The notes beneath the pieces were generated by a model. That model searched no databases. It worked only from the letters and a program-made list of their open reading frames with translations, and was not told the DNA's origin. A program made the position numbers and the translations under genes. This document shows, in pieces, positions 52,342 to 60,504 of a stretch of DNA of 64,000 bases (positions within the stretch are counted from its first letter, which is position 1; every line of letters starts with the position of its first letter). This DNA is from a virus, in IMG/VR virus record IMGVR_UViG_3300033150_001207, positions 20,204 through 84,203 of that record. One strand, given 5' to 3'.

Positions 52342-52986
52342 TTACCCACCGAAACCCTGGTTTTCAGCTGTTACCTGAGTTCCTGCATTTCTGGCTGTAC
52401 TTGCGAATGAAGCGGTAGTTGCTCTCGGTGCGGCTTTGCCCTTATTTTCAGCAACAATACCACAGCCCCATCTACCCATCTTGGCAAAGTTGACGTCAAA
52501 TGCGGTTCTTACGATGGGTTCACCGTTTTCATCCGTCTCGCCGGTTTTCCACTCACGCCTGCTTGTCTCAATTATTACTTCAAACACTTTGTTTGGCAAT
52601 AATATATTAAGACCGTTGACTAGTATCTGTAAATTCTTTTCATCAGGCGCAAGCGGATTACCCATATTGCCGCCACGCTCTTTGAATCCTTTAAGAAACT
52701 CATCACGTAGCCCAAGTACATCGAGAAGGTTAACAATTTTGTTTTCTTCCCGTTTCCTTATACCCTCTGGTAACGACGGGTCAGGATTGACAAACCAGAG
52801 CCATTGTATTTCTTCGTGCTGATACACCGCAAATGGTATTCTAATTGAACGGTATCCCTTGGCATTCGGCGTTTCATTGAGTACGATTTTATCAAACACC
52901 GAGACTACCGCAGGGCCATCCTGTGGCGCTCTTCGACTTACAATAATACCATCTTCGTTTAAGTTTGGTTGATCGTTGAAACCCAT
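52342..52986 (-). CDS. Hypothetical recombination-associated protein (SSB-like candidate)
   Basis: A 214-residue protein; ATG 52986 with AAGGAG is preferred to ATG 52992. Acidic and beta-rich with Gly-rich C-terminal end (ASTARNAGTQVTAENQGFGG). Next to a Sak4-like ATPase, where single-strand DNA-binding proteins often lie. No direct family match was found, so this role is a guess. Confidence 0.45.
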   Translation of the reverse strand: MGFNDQPNLNEDGIIVSRRAPQDGPAVVSVFDKIVLNETPNAKGYRSIRIPFAVYQHEEIQWLWFVNPDPSLPEGIRKREENKIVNLLDVLGLRDEFLKGFKERGGNMGNPLAPDEKNLQILVNGLNILLPNKVFEVIIETSRREWKTGETDENGEPIVRTAFDVNFAKMGRWGCGIVAENKGKAAPRATTASFASTARNAGTQVTAENQGFGG

Positions 52987-53034
52987 AATCATTCTCCTTT
53001 TGTTGTTAGGTTAAAACATTAAATTTTAGATATG

Positions 53035-54162
53035 TTACACGCCGGGTATATGCTGTTTTTTCTCTTTTGAAGTATCATCTGTTTGTATTTCAGCATTTAC
53101 TTCCCCCTGTGGTATATTATCCAGATCATACTTTTTGCTCGTAATTGTTCCTCCTTTCGGTAAATTATCAGCTTCTTCTGTCTCTATTATATCATCATTT
53201 ACACTCAAGATTGCTGTTTTTTCATTTGCTTCCTCTCCTTGAACAGTTTCGGGTTTTTGTGATGGATTATATACAGGCGGATAAAATATAGTTTTCAAAT
53301 CAAACGGACACATTATAACAGCGTCATCTGCTACGGGACGTTTACCAGTCCATTTATGCAGAAAATTTCTTTTATTACCGTTGCTATCAAAATCTTCCTC
53401 AAATTTAATCCATGGCGGATAAACTTTTTTGATTTTTTTCACTTCTTTTGTAATCTCGTCAATTTCTGTCGGAATATACCTATCCTCCACGAGCCCTATA
53501 AAGTCTACCTGGCCTGGGAATTTTCTTGGGAACTTTTTGCCCATTAACGATGGTTCAGCCCGTACAGAACTATCCCATAATTCCTGTCCTTCAATTAGCA
53601 TAGTCAGTACCACATGCTTGTTGTGGGGATGTAGCATTTGCTCTGTAAGCAGTTTAAACAATCTTTCCATGTGGTCTGCGAGCGAACCATAACCTTCTTC
53701 GGACAATTTTGTTCTCAATATGAAATCTTTATCACTTGTTTCTCTTCTGGCTCGTGCTTTCGCCGCCGCATCGGCAATTTCAAATGATATATTTGACATT
53801 AGCTGTGTACCCCCATCGACAAATATCAATTTAATATCTTTGTAATCAACCCCTGCGCTTTCAACCGTTATTTTACTGTCTGCATTAGCAATTGTTTCTA
53901 TGAGTTCATCAAAAGTCGAGTAATTGAAAAGGACATAATTAATTCTACCAGTTTCAGGGTTAGTTCTAAGCAAATCTACAGTTTCGCAGGCTACTTCAAT
54001 ATTTCTGCTTTCACAGGCTATGATTAATGCCGGGGAAAAATGCTCTGGGTGTTTTTCAATACTACCGAGCACACTTGATGTCTTGCCAGTGCTTGTTTCC
54101 CCGTAACTAACCAGGCATTTGCCAGTTCCTCGTGGGGCATTATAAGGGATCAAAGGAGACAT
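53035..54162 (-). CDS. RecA/Sak4-like ATPase
   Basis: A 375-residue protein. Walker A GETSTGKTS (21-29) and a Walker B-like IKLIFVDGGTQLM. Later RPSLMGKKFPRKFPGQVDFIG is common to phage Sak4-type recombination ATPases. These promote strand annealing or single-strand binding partner loading in phage recombination. C-terminus is acidic and probably disordered. Confidence 0.75.
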   Translation of the reverse strand: MSPLIPYNAPRGTGKCLVSYGETSTGKTSSVLGSIEKHPEHFSPALIIACESRNIEVACETVDLLRTNPETGRINYVLFNYSTFDELIETIANADSKITVESAGVDYKDIKLIFVDGGTQLMSNISFEIADAAAKARARRETSDKDFILRTKLSEEGYGSLADHMERLFKLLTEQMLHPHNKHVVLTMLIEGQELWDSSVRAEPSLMGKKFPRKFPGQVDFIGLVEDRYIPTEIDEITKEVKKIKKVYPPWIKFEEDFDSNGNKRNFLHKWTGKRPVADDAVIMCPFDLKTIFYPPVYNPSQKPETVQGEEANEKTAILSVNDDIIETEEADNLPKGGTITSKKYDLDNIPQGEVNAEIQTDDTSKEKKQHIPGV

Positions 54163-54179
54163 TTTATTTTCCTTTCTTT

Positions 54180-54731
54180 TTATGTTATGTGTTTCCAGGT
54201 TTTATTATTTAAAACTCTTTGTATTTGTGCTTTATCAACACCAAAAATTTTAGCAATTTTTCTTTGTGAATAACCATTTAAGTGCATTTGTTTTATTTCT
54301 TTTATATTTTTGTTTCTCAATTTTGCCCTTCCATTTCTTTCACCCTTTCTGCTATTTAATCCAATTTTATATGCATGTTTGTGATTTTCTGAACATGTAA
54401 CCAGTTCTAAATTTTCTAATCTATTATCTGTTTTAATTCCATTTCTGTGGTTAATTTCCAAATTGTCAGGAATATTTCCATTAAAGTATATCCATATAAT
54501 TCGATGAGCTTTACAATTATACAATTTTTTATTTATAGTTAAAGTAACATTTATATAACCCTTACTATCTACATATTTTATCTCTCTTTCAGGAATTTTG
54601 ACAAATCTATTTTCCCAATATTGATTGCTACGCCTTTGTGCAATTTTCCATACCCTACCCTCGCTGTCGATACGGAAGTAACCATCATTAATAGCTTTAA
54701 TAAATATATGCTCATTATGTGCTCTTCTCAT
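54180..54731 (-). CDS. Free-standing HNH homing endonuclease
   Basis: A 183-residue protein. Core AHRIIWIYFNGNIPDNLEINHRNGIKTDNRLENLELVTCSENHKHA is the HNH_3 signature. N-terminal NUMOD-like and C-terminal YSQRKIAKIFGVDKAQIQRVL is a helix-turn-helix DNA-binding end. It is a mobile gene that can spread into related phages by cutting them. Overlaps the next gene by four bases. Confidence 0.88.
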   Translation of the reverse strand: MRRAHNEHIFIKAINDGYFRIDSEGRVWKIAQRRSNQYWENRFVKIPEREIKYVDSKGYINVTLTINKKLYNCKAHRIIWIYFNGNIPDNLEINHRNGIKTDNRLENLELVTCSENHKHAYKIGLNSRKGERNGRAKLRNKNIKEIKQMHLNGYSQRKIAKIFGVDKAQIQRVLNNKTWKHIT

Positions 54732-55114
54732 CTTGTTATCTCCTTACTTTGTTTATCAATGAGTTGTTCTACTATATTCTTGCATTCATTTCTGACATAT
54801 TCCTCTGTTCGTAATACTTCCCCCAATAGTCTTACGCCAGGAAATTCTATGCCAGGAATTCTATCGCCAAAATGACTACAGTCGAAACCTATCCACCAAC
54901 AGTTATTCTCTGCATGAACGGGATATTCGTTGCTGCCGCCAGAATAGGTCAATCCGCCATGACATTCAATATCAATATCCCTGCGATCAACATTGAAATA
55001 TCTGTGGCTCTGCGGTACTCTTACATATCCACACCTAAAACCCAGATCATTCGTAATGCCAACAATCTGATAACCTTTATACTTTTCATCAAATTCTACC
55101 GAGAACCTTTTCAT
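54728..55114 (-). CDS. Conserved phage protein, GGLTYSG type
   Basis: A 128-residue protein with GYVRVPQSHRYFNVDRRDIDIECHGGLTYSGG and WWIGFDCSHFGD, the pattern of a widespread small phage protein of unknown role. Lies between the HNH gene and the Cas4-like nuclease. Confidence 0.65.
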   Translation of the reverse strand: MKRFSVEFDEKYKGYQIVGITNDLGFRCGYVRVPQSHRYFNVDRRDIDIECHGGLTYSGGSNEYPVHAENNCWWIGFDCSHFGDRIPGIEFPGVRLLGEVLRTEEYVRNECKNIVEQLIDKQSKEITR

Positions 55115-55115
55115 C

Positions 55116-56147
55116 CTAATTCCCCTCGTCTTGATTCTTTTCTCTTATCCTGTACCGTTCAAAGTTCACATTCCCGCCAGCCGTACAAACATCATAATAA
55201 TCACACATAGTATTGTACATGAAACATTTATTATCTTCGATGTAAAAGCTATTCCTTTTTGCCCTGTCCTGTATTTCAATAGTTATCCATTTATATCTGT
55301 ATTCCAATTCCTTGAGATTGAATTCATCCCTGTAAAATTGCAGTCCATAAGATTTGTCTTCATGGTTATACCCTATAAATACATTATAAGGATTTGCCAT
55401 TATCTCGCTATATACACGTTCTTCATAATCTTCAATTGTCTCATCTTCAGCTCTTTGTTTACCCGCTTTATACAGTTTTTGTCTTGGTACTTGAATAATT
55501 TCCATAGTAACGCTTCTCAAATTCTCATTTGCGAGAAAATATGTACCGATTTGACTGTTCAATGCCCATACATTGTTATAATATCTCTGGTCGCTTGTAA
55601 ACTTGCATTCAACAAACCTGTCCTTATATAATCTGTCATAATATCCGTGTACAATTATATCGCCCACAGGTTTATCCCAATAGTGCCATATAAAATGTTG
55701 TTGCAATCCAACCAAGTCCTTTTTATCGGGTTCAATCAGGTCGCAATATGCCCTGTATACCGCACTCACCTTTGCTCTGCATACATCTGGTATCTGTAAT
55801 TCATCTATATAATCAGCTACAGTGGTTTCGGTAACATCATCCACACCGTATCTCAGGCTTTGCAACTTATCCCATAGCTTGCCCATCTTGACTGGGTCGG
55901 AAAGATACTGCGGTAAAAGTTCCACCCCTCTTATATTTTTATACCAGTATAATCTTTTACATCTAAGGTAATCCTGTACCGCCGAATGGGATAACCAGAT
56001 AGCGTTTGCTTTTATAGCTTCGGTACAGCGGAATTGGTCGGGAAGTGCGCACATTGAAATATTACCATCCTTATCGAGTATTGTATGAATACATGGGGAA
56101 TCGGGTGTCGATACCATTTTATCACACTGTTTCTCTTGTACATTCAC
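55116..56147 (-). CDS. Cas4/RecB-like PD-(D/E)XK exonuclease with Cys cluster
   Basis: A 343-residue protein, GTG start at 56147 behind AAAGGGA (a longer ATG-start frame would overlap the upstream gene by 56 bases). GYYDRLYKDRFVECKFTS carries the catalytic Asp and Glu-x-Lys. A Cys near LRCKRLYW and CFMYNTMCDYYDVC at the end fit the four-Cys Fe-S cluster of Cas4/AddB-type nucleases. It probably makes single-strand ends for the Sak4-like system. CRISPR links are not seen. Confidence 0.75.
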   Translation of the reverse strand: MNVQEKQCDKMVSTPDSPCIHTILDKDGNISMCALPDQFRCTEAIKANAIWLSHSAVQDYLRCKRLYWYKNIRGVELLPQYLSDPVKMGKLWDKLQSLRYGVDDVTETTVADYIDELQIPDVCRAKVSAVYRAYCDLIEPDKKDLVGLQQHFIWHYWDKPVGDIIVHGYYDRLYKDRFVECKFTSDQRYYNNVWALNSQIGTYFLANENLRSVTMEIIQVPRQKLYKAGKQRAEDETIEDYEERVYSEIMANPYNVFIGYNHEDKSYGLQFYRDEFNLKELEYRYKWITIEIQDRAKRNSFYIEDNKCFMYNTMCDYYDVCTAGGNVNFERYRIREKNQDEGN

Positions 56148-56169
56148 AATAATTCCCTTTATATCTTCT

Positions 56170-56403
56170 TCACTCTTTGAAATAATAACCAAGAATAAAG
56201 ACGTTGTCATAATCTTCAGATGCACTTATTATTTCTGGTGTAAGCCCAGTTCTGTCTTTAATACTGTTTATATAGTCTGCCATGTCATCTATATGTACTT
56301 TTGTTATAGCCACAAGTATACCGTTATTGTTTTTTTCTACTTTGAATTCGAGTTTCAGCTCATTCCCAATCCCAATAATAGTTATAAAATCCCATGCTGT
56401 CAT
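56170..56403 (-). CDS. Hypothetical protein
   Basis: A 77-residue, mixed alpha/beta protein (ITKVHIDDMADYINSIKDRTGLTPEIIS). RBS AAGGAACA. Unrecognised. Confidence 0.5.
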   Translation of the reverse strand: MTAWDFITIIGIGNELKLEFKVEKNNNGILVAITKVHIDDMADYINSIKDRTGLTPEIISASEDYDNVFILGYYFKE

Positions 56404-56489
56404 TTTTTTGTTCCTTACAGATAGTAAGTATTATAGTATATAAGATAAAAATAAATATATTCCCATTAAATTGTATTTTTGTGTCAATA

Positions 56490-56762
56490 TCAAAGTTCGC
56501 ATCTTCTAACTATATCATTAATCATACCCGTGCAAAAGCACACATCCTCTACAATTTTGCTAAGTTTCTTTGATAACACAACATTTTCAGCACGCTCATC
56601 TTCTAAAACTTTTTCAACCGGTTCATTGTCTTCTTGTATTAAAACTTCAAATAACCTCTGTTCTAAAGCTTCAATAGAATCACGTAGCTCACCAACATAC
56701 TTTTCAAGCCTTTCAACTTCTGTGCTTACATAAGGTTTTCTTTCTGGAGTTGTTCCTTGCAT
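56490..56762 (-). CDS. Small coiled-coil protein
   Basis: A 90-residue protein from ATG 56762 (GAGGTAATTACA in front; same RBS and start as the 45065-45142 copy). Coiled-coil segments RLEKYVGELRDSIEALEQRLFE and AENVVLSKKLSKI. Function unknown. Confidence 0.55.
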   Translation of the reverse strand: MQGTTPERKPYVSTEVERLEKYVGELRDSIEALEQRLFEVLIQEDNEPVEKVLEDERAENVVLSKKLSKIVEDVCFCTGMINDIVRRCEL

Positions 56763-56820
56763 TGTAATTACCTCTGTTGAATTGTTTTTCATGTCAGTAT
56801 TAAAGGTTCTTCTTTAACGT

Positions 56821-56952
56821 TCATTTGCGGTCTTTTATTGTATAAATAATTGCTAAAGTACATACAATAATTGTAGCAATAACCGCAGAAACAGCATTGG
56901 CTATCGTACAAACTACACTTATAAATACAAATTTATAGGGATTCGCTGGAAT
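56821..56952 (-). CDS. Small membrane protein, likely ATT start (43 residues)
   Basis: In a 160-base gap, one frame encodes IPANPYKFVFISVVCTIANA followed by a strong membrane segment (AVSAVIATIIVCTLAIIYTI) and KDRK. AGGAG lies five bases before an ATT codon at 56952, and no ATG/GTG/TTG exists in frame upstream. A rare ATT start is proposed. Confidence 0.35.
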   Translation of the reverse strand: MPANPYKFVFISVVCTIANAVSAVIATIIVCTLAIIYTIKDRK

Positions 56953-56981
56953 TGCTTCTCCTGTGCTTTTATTCCTGTGTG

Positions 56982-57176
56982 TTAAAATCCTTTCTCTGTA
57001 TGTTGTGCCAAATCAATATCAATAATATCTTCCGTATCCGGCATTAACTTCCACTTTCTACCACCGTACAAGAATGGGTGTTCCCTGGCTTTAGTTTCAA
57101 ATTCTTCAACCGTAAAGTACAATTCCTGTGTATCGGTTAATTTACCAGATTCCAGAACTTCATATAATCTGTACAT
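56982..57176 (-). CDS. Hypothetical small protein
   Basis: A 64-residue protein (YRLYEVLESGKLTDTQELYF...EEFETKAREHPFLYGGRKW). Acidic. Unrecognised, probably conserved among phages. Confidence 0.5.
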   Translation of the reverse strand: MYRLYEVLESGKLTDTQELYFTVEEFETKAREHPFLYGGRKWKLMPDTEDIIDIDLAQHTEKGF

Positions 57177-57185
57177 GGCATACCT

Positions 57186-57806
57186 CTACATGGTTTTTAC
57201 GTTATCTGGCAAAATAAGTTCTTCGATGCTACCAGTAAAATCGGGTGTATAAATATCTATTAATTCAGTTTTTGATTTATCGAGAGCATCCAGCTTTTCT
57301 TTATCAATTATATCGCCATTACACTCAATTGCAAACTTTTTGCGCTCTTCAAACTCTTTCTCAGTACGCTTTACAATATTGTCTCTTTCTATACTCGCCA
57401 GTTTTAACATCACGCTGAGTATTTTCTTAATATTATCAAGCATTTTGACTTCGGGCAAACCGTAATGTATATCACCCTTTTCAGCCTTTTTGCCAAATTC
57501 AATCAATATTGTGAGCAATCCTACTCTGAGCGCCGCACGCTTTAATTCGGATATAGTCTTGAAGAAATGATTAAGCGATTCATACGCTGACTCTAAACAG
57601 GCTATGTAAGAATCGTTTTCCCTGAAATTGACTTTTGTCGATATACGTGAATTACTTCTTACCTTGAGCGTATCGATTGAGCCGAGAATCGTTTTTGAAA
57701 CTGTATTGCGTATAACTAAGAATTTCTCGTTGTCTTTCTTCAATTCAGCGTTCTCTTTTTCAAGCTGTTTGATCCTTGATTTCAATTCTTTTATAACTTT
57801 TTCCAT
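57186..57806 (-). CDS. Coiled-coil protein
   Basis: A 206-residue protein with N-terminal coil (VIKELKSRIKQLEKENAELKKDNEKF), then a helical globular part. Lies downstream of a clear promoter at 57833-57861. Unrecognised, possibly a replication or host-interaction factor. Confidence 0.5.
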   Translation of the reverse strand: MEKVIKELKSRIKQLEKENAELKKDNEKFLVIRNTVSKTILGSIDTLKVRSNSRISTKVNFRENDSYIACLESAYESLNHFFKTISELKRAALRVGLLTILIEFGKKAEKGDIHYGLPEVKMLDNIKKILSVMLKLASIERDNIVKRTEKEFEERKKFAIECNGDIIDKEKLDALDKSKTELIDIYTPDFTGSIEELILPDNVKTM

Positions 57807-57832
57807 TCCATACCCCTTTTCGTTTTATAATA

Positions 57833-57861
57833 AATATACCGTGTGAATTCCGCTTTGTCAA
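57833..57861 (-). promoter_or_regulatory. Sigma70-like promoter for the 57806 gene
   Basis: Minus strand: TTGACA (57856-57861), spacer 17, TATATT (57833-57838). Consensus -35 and spacing; starts about 20 bases before the gene. Confidence 0.65.
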
Positions 57862-57874
57862 GCACTTTTTTTAA

Positions 57875-58045
57875 TTAATTACCATTTTTGATTTTAATAT
57901 CGCATCTGATTACATTTTTAACTGTATATACCATTACATCATAATCGTTTGTGTTAATTTGAACTTTTGTTCTTTTACCATTTATAATGTAATCGATTGC
58001 CGTTTCGAGGTCTAATATCATCTGTGTTTTTATGTCTGTATTCAT
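57875..58045 (-). CDS. Small protein (56 residues)
   Basis: ATG 58045 behind AAGGAGGTGAACA. Sequence includes LDLETAIDYIINGKRTKVQI. Unrecognised. Its RBS overlaps the tail remnant 58049-58129. Confidence 0.55.
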   Translation of the reverse strand: MNTDIKTQMILDLETAIDYIINGKRTKVQINTNDYDVMVYTVKNVIRCDIKIKNGN

Positions 58046-58048
58046 TGT

Positions 58049-58129
58049 TCACCTCCTTGATTTACAACCGTTGTCAGCTATATTCCTATACGTTTCCTCA
58101 AGTATTCTCTCTAAATCGCCTGTGCCGCT
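58049..58129 (-). pseudogene. Truncated copy of the end of the 58171 gene
   Basis: Reads GDLERILEETYRNIADNGCKSRR-stop. This matches the end of the gene at 58171-58566 (NDLRKMLGETYKNIINSNSKSKE-stop). No start codon precedes it in frame. A gene-tail duplicate. Confidence 0.6.
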
Positions 58130-58170
58130 TCAGGAACTAATGTCGTTTATATTCTGTCGATGTTCAGTAT

Positions 58171-58566
58171 TTATTCCTTTGATTTGCTGTTACTGTTAAT
58201 TATATTTTTGTATGTTTCCCCAAGCATTTTTCTCAAGTCATTCGTATCACCAATAGACTTCGCCAATTGGGCTTTAACCACATAAAGAAATTCATCTATG
58301 GAAATTATATCGTTGGTAATGGTAATACCAGCCTTAACAATGCAATCCCTACAAACATCAAACGTCTCACCGTGTTTATCAAATACTATATGCTCAGGTT
58401 TCTTTTTTATCGGTTGTGGCTCATTACCGAGTAAATGAAAAATCTGAAACATATTTGGAATTTCTTTTTCTTGATAATGTGGGCAGAAAATAGCAATCCT
58501 TAAATAATTACCAATAGTAACGGGATTTCCACATATATCGCATCTCTTATAAATAATTTCACTCAC
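58171..58566 (-). CDS. Zinc-binding protein
   Basis: A 131-residue protein; GTG at 58566 (GGGGTGA in front) or GTG at 58578 as start. CDICG near the start and CRDC in the middle suggest one zinc site. Its tail is duplicated at 58049-58129. Unrecognised. Confidence 0.55.
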   Translation of the reverse strand: MSEIIYKRCDICGNPVTIGNYLRIAIFCPHYQEKEIPNMFQIFHLLGNEPQPIKKKPEHIVFDKHGETFDVCRDCIVKAGITITNDIISIDEFLYVVKAQLAKSIGDTNDLRKMLGETYKNIINSNSKSKE

Positions 58567-58611
58567 TTTGTATATCACCCCAGTTTGTATTATATCGATA
58601 GTTATATTTCA

Positions 58612-58710
58612 CGAGAACCCAACAGTTCCAGTGTGGTATATTCTGGAAGCAGGAGGTCAGTGTTCTTCCGAATGCACGTTGGTTTCATTATGGTTACTGC
58701 CAGGTTCTCG
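58612..58710 (-). ncRNA. Intergenic element bounded by ACGAGAACC/GGTTCTCGT
   Basis: Nine-base perfect arms at 58612-58620 and 58702-58710. The interior has TTCCAG/CTGGAA and GGAAG/CTTCC stems. A 28-codon frame on the minus strand (MKPTCIRKNTDLLLPEYTT...) lies inside, without a clear RBS. It could be a small RNA or a decayed gene. Confidence 0.35.
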
Positions 58711-58715
58711 TATTG

Positions 58716-58904
58716 TCAGCAGATGTTTTGGTCGACTAGTTCATATTCTTCATTTAATTTCTCAATACTCATCCCTGCCCGAATTCCAACATTACTTTCA
58801 AGCCAGAAATGTCTTGTATTCTTATGTAGTTTCCATAAAGTGTTTGTTCTTTTATGTCGAAATATCATATTGGGCTGGAGATTTTGTAGTTGTATATCAG
58901 GCAT
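58716..58904 (-). CDS. Hypothetical small protein
   Basis: A 62-residue protein (IQLQNLQPNMIFRHKRTNTLWKLHKNTRHFWLESN...), RBS AGGGGAT. Short beta-like pattern around MIFRHKRTNTLWKL resembles small SH3-like phage proteins. Overlaps the upstream gene's end. Confidence 0.5.
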   Translation of the reverse strand: MPDIQLQNLQPNMIFRHKRTNTLWKLHKNTRHFWLESNVGIRAGMSIEKLNEEYELVDQNIC

Positions 58905-59202
58905 TAATAAAATCCCCTATGATAGTTCTCGCAGAAAAAGTATTCATTAAATCGATGGTTGCACTCATAATCTCAAGATACTTATAATTCTCACGTATGT
59001 TCCCCCGTGCCAGTGTTTTCGCCAATCCCTGCTCGTCTATTAGTACCAGATTGAATGTTTTGTATGGTTTGTGTATTCCAAGCCTGTCTATTGTTACCTC
59101 GTGATTATATTTATACAGCTTATGGTTGATTTTGTCAAGTAATTTATTGAATTGTTTTTGCTCTTTGCGGTCTTTCTCTGTTATATTTATATTTTTACTC
59201 AC
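58897..59202 (-). CDS. Hypothetical protein
   Basis: A 101-residue GTG-start protein behind AGGGGATAATC. Basic N-terminus then mixed alpha/beta. Unrecognised. Confidence 0.5.
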   Translation of the reverse strand: MSKNINITEKDRKEQKQFNKLLDKINHKLYKYNHEVTIDRLGIHKPYKTFNLVLIDEQGLAKTLARGNIRENYKYLEIMSATIDLMNTFSARTIIGDFINA

Positions 59203-59218
59203 AAGATTATCCCCTACA

Positions 59219-59234
59219 GTTCATTTTAATGAAC
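59219..59234. promoter_or_regulatory. Palindrome GTTCATT-tt-AATGAAC
   Basis: A 7-base perfect inverted repeat with two-base spacer, 17 bases before the start of the 59202 gene. It looks like an operator or a small protein-binding site. Confidence 0.35.
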
Positions 59235-59303
59235 CCCTATAAATTTTTACAGCCAGTTTATATTGGCAGCCAAAGCCGCATCTTTTCCATACTTAATAAG
59301 ATT

Positions 59304-59483
59304 CTAATAATCAATATATTCCCTATCCCAGTGCGCATAGCTCTGCAATTCTTCAGCTGCTTCTCTCAAATCTTCTATTGCGGTATATATTAACTCACGT
59401 AGACTAATATCTGATGTATCGTCATTAATATCGCATTCAAGCTGGTCGATTATTTCGATAATTTCGTCGCCTGGTATCATCAT
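59304..59483 (-). CDS. Small acidic protein
   Basis: A 59-residue protein from ATG 59483 (GGAGGGAAGAC). Sequence IPGDEIIEIIDQLECDINDD... very acidic. Unrecognised; a charged mimic-like protein is possible. Confidence 0.5.
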   Translation of the reverse strand: MMIPGDEIIEIIDQLECDINDDTSDISLRELIYTAIEDLREAAEELQSYAHWDREYIDY

Positions 59484-59575
59484 GTCTTCCCTCCGTATAA
59501 TATAAGCACTTTTAAAAAACAATTAAGTTAAAATCAATACTATTCGCATGGATTTCCCCTAATTGGTTATGGTCA

Positions 59576-59604
59576 ATTTAATGTATGGCAAAATAACTTG
59601 TCAA
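59576..59604 (-). promoter_or_regulatory. Promoter candidate for the 59483 gene
   Basis: Minus strand: TTGACA at 59599-59604, then TTAAAT (17-base spacer) or TAAATT (18-base spacer). The -10 is poor. Confidence 0.4.
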
Positions 59605-59632
59605 GCTCTTTTTGCAATTTTTCTAAAAACGT

Positions 59633-59878
59633 TTAACATTCTCTTGCTTTAATAGCATTATCAACAAATTGCAATAACAAATCCCCAACATCGTATTCTA
59701 CGCAGATATAATCCCCAAAATCATCAAGTATAGATTCGAGCTCTTCCCGCAAAAGCGCAGTATTAGTACCTATGCTTTCCAGTTGTTCTTCAAGCCAGTT
59801 CATATCATACCAGCCAATAGCAATTGTATTGTTCGGCTCGTAATCCTGTAATAGTTTGATAGCATCTTTGACTTTCAT
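59633..59878 (-). CDS. Hypothetical small acidic protein
   Basis: An 81-residue protein; ATG 59878 behind GAGGTTCACA. Opens KVKDAIKLLQDYEPNNTIAIGWYDMNW, a pattern of small phage proteins often annotated as unknown. Acidic. Confidence 0.5.
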   Translation of the reverse strand: MKVKDAIKLLQDYEPNNTIAIGWYDMNWLEEQLESIGTNTALLREELESILDDFGDYICVEYDVGDLLLQFVDNAIKAREC

Positions 59879-59907
59879 TGTGAACCTCATCCATTGTCTT
59901 ATGTTCT

Positions 59908-60177
59908 TTAGTAACGTTTATTCCTTCCGTGCTTTTCCAAGCGTACCATAAGGTTTAATCCCCCAAGTATATCATAAGCTTTTTTAAAAGCGTTCTCATC
60001 ATCACGATTCCAATGGGCTTTAAAGCCAAGAAACCGTTGGCTAACCCTATGTAATGCTTCAATCAATTCGTCAATAGTATTATACGCTTCTGCTAAATCA
60101 TGCAAATTGGTTGCTATATTCTTCTTAAGTTCGCAATTCAATCGTATTAACCTATCATTTTCCTGTGCGAGTGTCAC
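59908..60177 (-). CDS. Small helical protein
   Basis: An 89-residue protein, GTG 60177 with GAGG in front. Helical (LAQENDRLIRLNCELKKNIATNLHDLAEAY...). Overlaps or abuts the next gene closely. Unrecognised. Confidence 0.45.
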   Translation of the reverse strand: MTLAQENDRLIRLNCELKKNIATNLHDLAEAYNTIDELIEALHRVSQRFLGFKAHWNRDDENAFKKAYDILGGLNLMVRLEKHGRNKRY

Positions 60178-60185
60178 TTGCAACC

Positions 60186-60371
60186 TCACTTTCTAATTAG
60201 CTTTTCAATTGCTATTGCAAGCTCATTATAATCATAGTTATCTGTAGTTTCAACATTTTTTATTTCCTGACAAAGCGCTGATATAAACCACAGTATCATA
60301 CCTATGCCAAATTCATCATAGATAACCTTGATAAGCTTGTAACCGAATGTTGCTTTTAATGGATTATTCAT
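60186..60371 (-). CDS. Hypothetical small protein
   Basis: A 61-residue protein (YKLIKVIYDEFGIGMILWFISALCQEI), RBS AGGAGAAATAGG. Weak hydrophobic segment. Start overlaps the stop of the 60368 frame (ATGA). Confidence 0.5.
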   Translation of the reverse strand: MNNPLKATFGYKLIKVIYDEFGIGMILWFISALCQEIKNVETTDNYDYNELAIAIEKLIRK

Positions 60372-60466
60372 TTTCCTATTTCTCCTTTCGTCTGGGCAAG
60401 TATTCTTTTAAATTCTGATACATCTTCGCCAAGATATTCTAATAGCCGTACGGTATCCTCATCCAC
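60368..60466 (-). CDS. Tiny protein (32 residues)
   Basis: GTG 60466 behind AGGAGGCAAAA. Reads VDEDTVRLLEYLGEDVSEFKRILAQ... acidic helical. It overlaps the next gene by ATGA, so it is probably translated with it. Confidence 0.5.
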   Translation of the reverse strand: MDEDTVRLLEYLGEDVSEFKRILAQTKGEIGK

Positions 60467-60504
60467 TTTTGCCTCCTGTTTTGTTCTGATAAATACTTAC
60501 TCAA

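Noticed and set aside
56437-56500. Promoter with TTGACA near 56490
   Set aside because: The nearest TATATT is 22 bases away, too far; left out of the features.
57840-57880. Terminator from the run of T near 57866
   Set aside because: No stem precedes it; the region is explained better by the promoter on the minus strand.
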